Shown here piece after piece: positions 5,223 through 6,250 of a stretch of DNA of 6,250 nt (position 1 is its first letter; each line of letters starts with the position of its first letter). This DNA comes from Bacillota bacterium (GTDB lineage Bacteria; Bacillota; Clostridia; Christensenellales; CAG-138). Both the position numbers and the translations under genes were made by a program. The stretch covers positions 1 through 6,250 of the forward strand of contig JAEWWD010000001.1 of the NCBI GenBank assembly GCA_023396535.1, read 5' to 3'. The notes below the pieces were generated by a model. The model searched no databases. It had not been told where the DNA came from and worked only from the letters and a program-made list of their open reading frames with translations.

Positions 5223-6250
5223 ATGAATCAGAAAGGAACCGTCAACCTGGGCATAGGGTTTGCTACGGGAAGGAAGAGCTTCCAGCAGGTATTAAGAACA
5301 TACATCTATAGCTGGAAAGAGAGCGGACTCATCGATAATCAACACGTCAAACTGAATCTCTTTATCGCATACGACGTCAAGTACTCCAAAACAAAGTCCT
5401 CCGATTATACCAACATCAGCCGGGAGCTTCTAGGCCTTGTCGACGGCGTTGTATTCATAGGCCAAGATACCATCGAGGGGGAAATCAGAGAGCTCGCCGC
5501 GCAAAACATCGTAAGCCCGGAGGAAGGCGGGCAGTTTTTCCGGGGCGGATATTCCGGCATGCGCAACGCCGTGTTGTATTTCGCCATCAAGCACGACATG
5601 GACTATTTATTGTTTCTCGACGACGACGAATACCCTCTCGCCGTTACCAAAACGCGCGAGACGTCCATATGGAGCGGACAGCATGTGCTGCGTTCGCACC
5701 TTGAACATATCAAAAACGCGGATATCACGCACGGCCACCACTGCGGCTATATTTCACCCATACCGTCCATTCCCCTCGACGGGCGCATGAACGAAGAAAC
5801 TTTCAGAACATTCATCGAAGCGCTGAGCAACGACATCGTGAAATGGGAAACTGTAAAAGCCACTATGCAAAGCGGCGGCGTGACATATGCCGATAAGGAG
5901 GTACTGATGCGGCAGGACGCGCAGGAGGTGGAAGAAGTCAACCGCGCCAAATTCATATCCGGCTCCAACCTGTGCCTCAACCTCACGCGTCCGGAACGCG
6001 TCAACGCTTTCTACAACCCGCCCGGCGCGCGCGGCGAGGATACGTTTTTAAGCACCACGCTCACCGAACGAACGGTGCTGAAGGTACCCTGTTATACGTT
6101 CCACGACGGGTTCTCCACCCACCGCCATCTGCTCGACGGCGTGCTGCCCATACGTCTTCCCTCCGTCACGGCGGATACCGTGCACATCGTGACGCGCTTT
6201 TACCGCGCCTGCGTGGGCTGGGTACGCTATAAGCCGCTTCTTACATACAT
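5223..6250 (+). CDS. GT-A-type glycosyltransferase, 3' end outside window
   Basis: At least 342 residues are encoded, and the frame is still open at the window end. It probably transfers a sugar from a nucleotide-sugar donor in the cytoplasm or at the membrane. GT-A features in order: N-terminal strand NLGIGFATGR (8-17), strand LNLFIAYD (44-51), G109-YSGMRNAVLYFA-121 helix, and the acidic metal/donor motif F131-L-D-D-D-E136. Then comes an acceptor-side strand with S246-G-S-N249, the catalytic-base motif G271-E-D273 followed by TFLS, and a histidine-rich F-H294-DGFSTH300-R-H302 that may contribute a late metal ligand. The N-terminus is not the usual PxYN motif of family 2, so this is a divergent GT-A member; donor and acceptor are unknown. 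The start is secure: AAGGAGG (5209-5215) lies 7 nt before ATG. No signal peptide or membrane span is seen so far. It is preceded by a possible attenuator and divergent from the surface-protein gene. Confidence 0.7.
   Translation, partial: MNQKGTVNLGIGFATGRKSFQQVLRTYIYSWKESGLIDNQHVKLNLFIAYDVKYSKTKSSDYTNISRELLGLVDGVVFIGQDTIEGEIRELAAQNIVSPEEGGQFFRGGYSGMRNAVLYFAIKHDMDYLLFLDDDEYPLAVTKTRETSIWSGQHVLRSHLEHIKNADITHGHHCGYISPIPSIPLDGRMNEETFRTFIEALSNDIVKWETVKATMQSGGVTYADKEVLMRQDAQEVEEVNRAKFISGSNLCLNLTRPERVNAFYNPPGARGEDTFLSTTLTERTVLKVPCYTFHDGFSTHRHLLDGVLPIRLPSVTADTVHIVTRFYRACVGWVRYKPLLTY

Overview
The window looks like chromosomal DNA of a Gram-positive, Clostridia-type bacterium (Bacillota; a Christensenellales-like gut lineage is my guess, not shown by the sequence). 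The signs are strong GGAGG-type ribosome binding sites, intrinsic terminators, moderate-to-high GC in genes with AT-rich promoter gaps, and a large secreted protein ending in a sortase-type PPKTG cell-wall sorting signal.

Layout from left to right. 1-413 has no convincing gene. It holds a cluster of GC-rich hairpins with a repeat present twice 179 bp apart. 414-734 (-) is a small cupin protein. 735-1000 is the divergent promoter gap between the cupin and the next gene, with a perfect 9-bp inverted repeat and an extended -10 element. 1001-1453 (+) is a GNAT N-acetyltransferase and 1555-2043 (+) a YfcE-type metallophosphoesterase; a strong intrinsic terminator (2058-2103) follows. 2124-4802 (-) is an 892-residue surface protein: signal peptide, about ten GLUG-type repeats, an InlB-like B-repeat domain, a further beta-rich domain and a cell-wall anchor. 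4803-5222 is a 420-bp divergent regulatory region. 5223 to the window end (+) is a GT-A-type glycosyltransferase, cut by the window edge.

The cupin, acetyltransferase and phosphoesterase look like unrelated housekeeping or accessory genes. The surface protein and the glycosyltransferase are divergently transcribed from one intergenic region, which raises the unproven possibility of a functional link (glycosylation of a surface structure).

The most interesting signal is the leader of the glycosyltransferase gene. A sigma-A-like promoter near 4945-4974 is followed by an intrinsic terminator (5101-5129) about 95 bp before the start codon. An upstream segment (5062-5069) is complementary to the 5' arm of that terminator, which is the layout of a transcription attenuator. 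I recognise no known riboswitch class in it.
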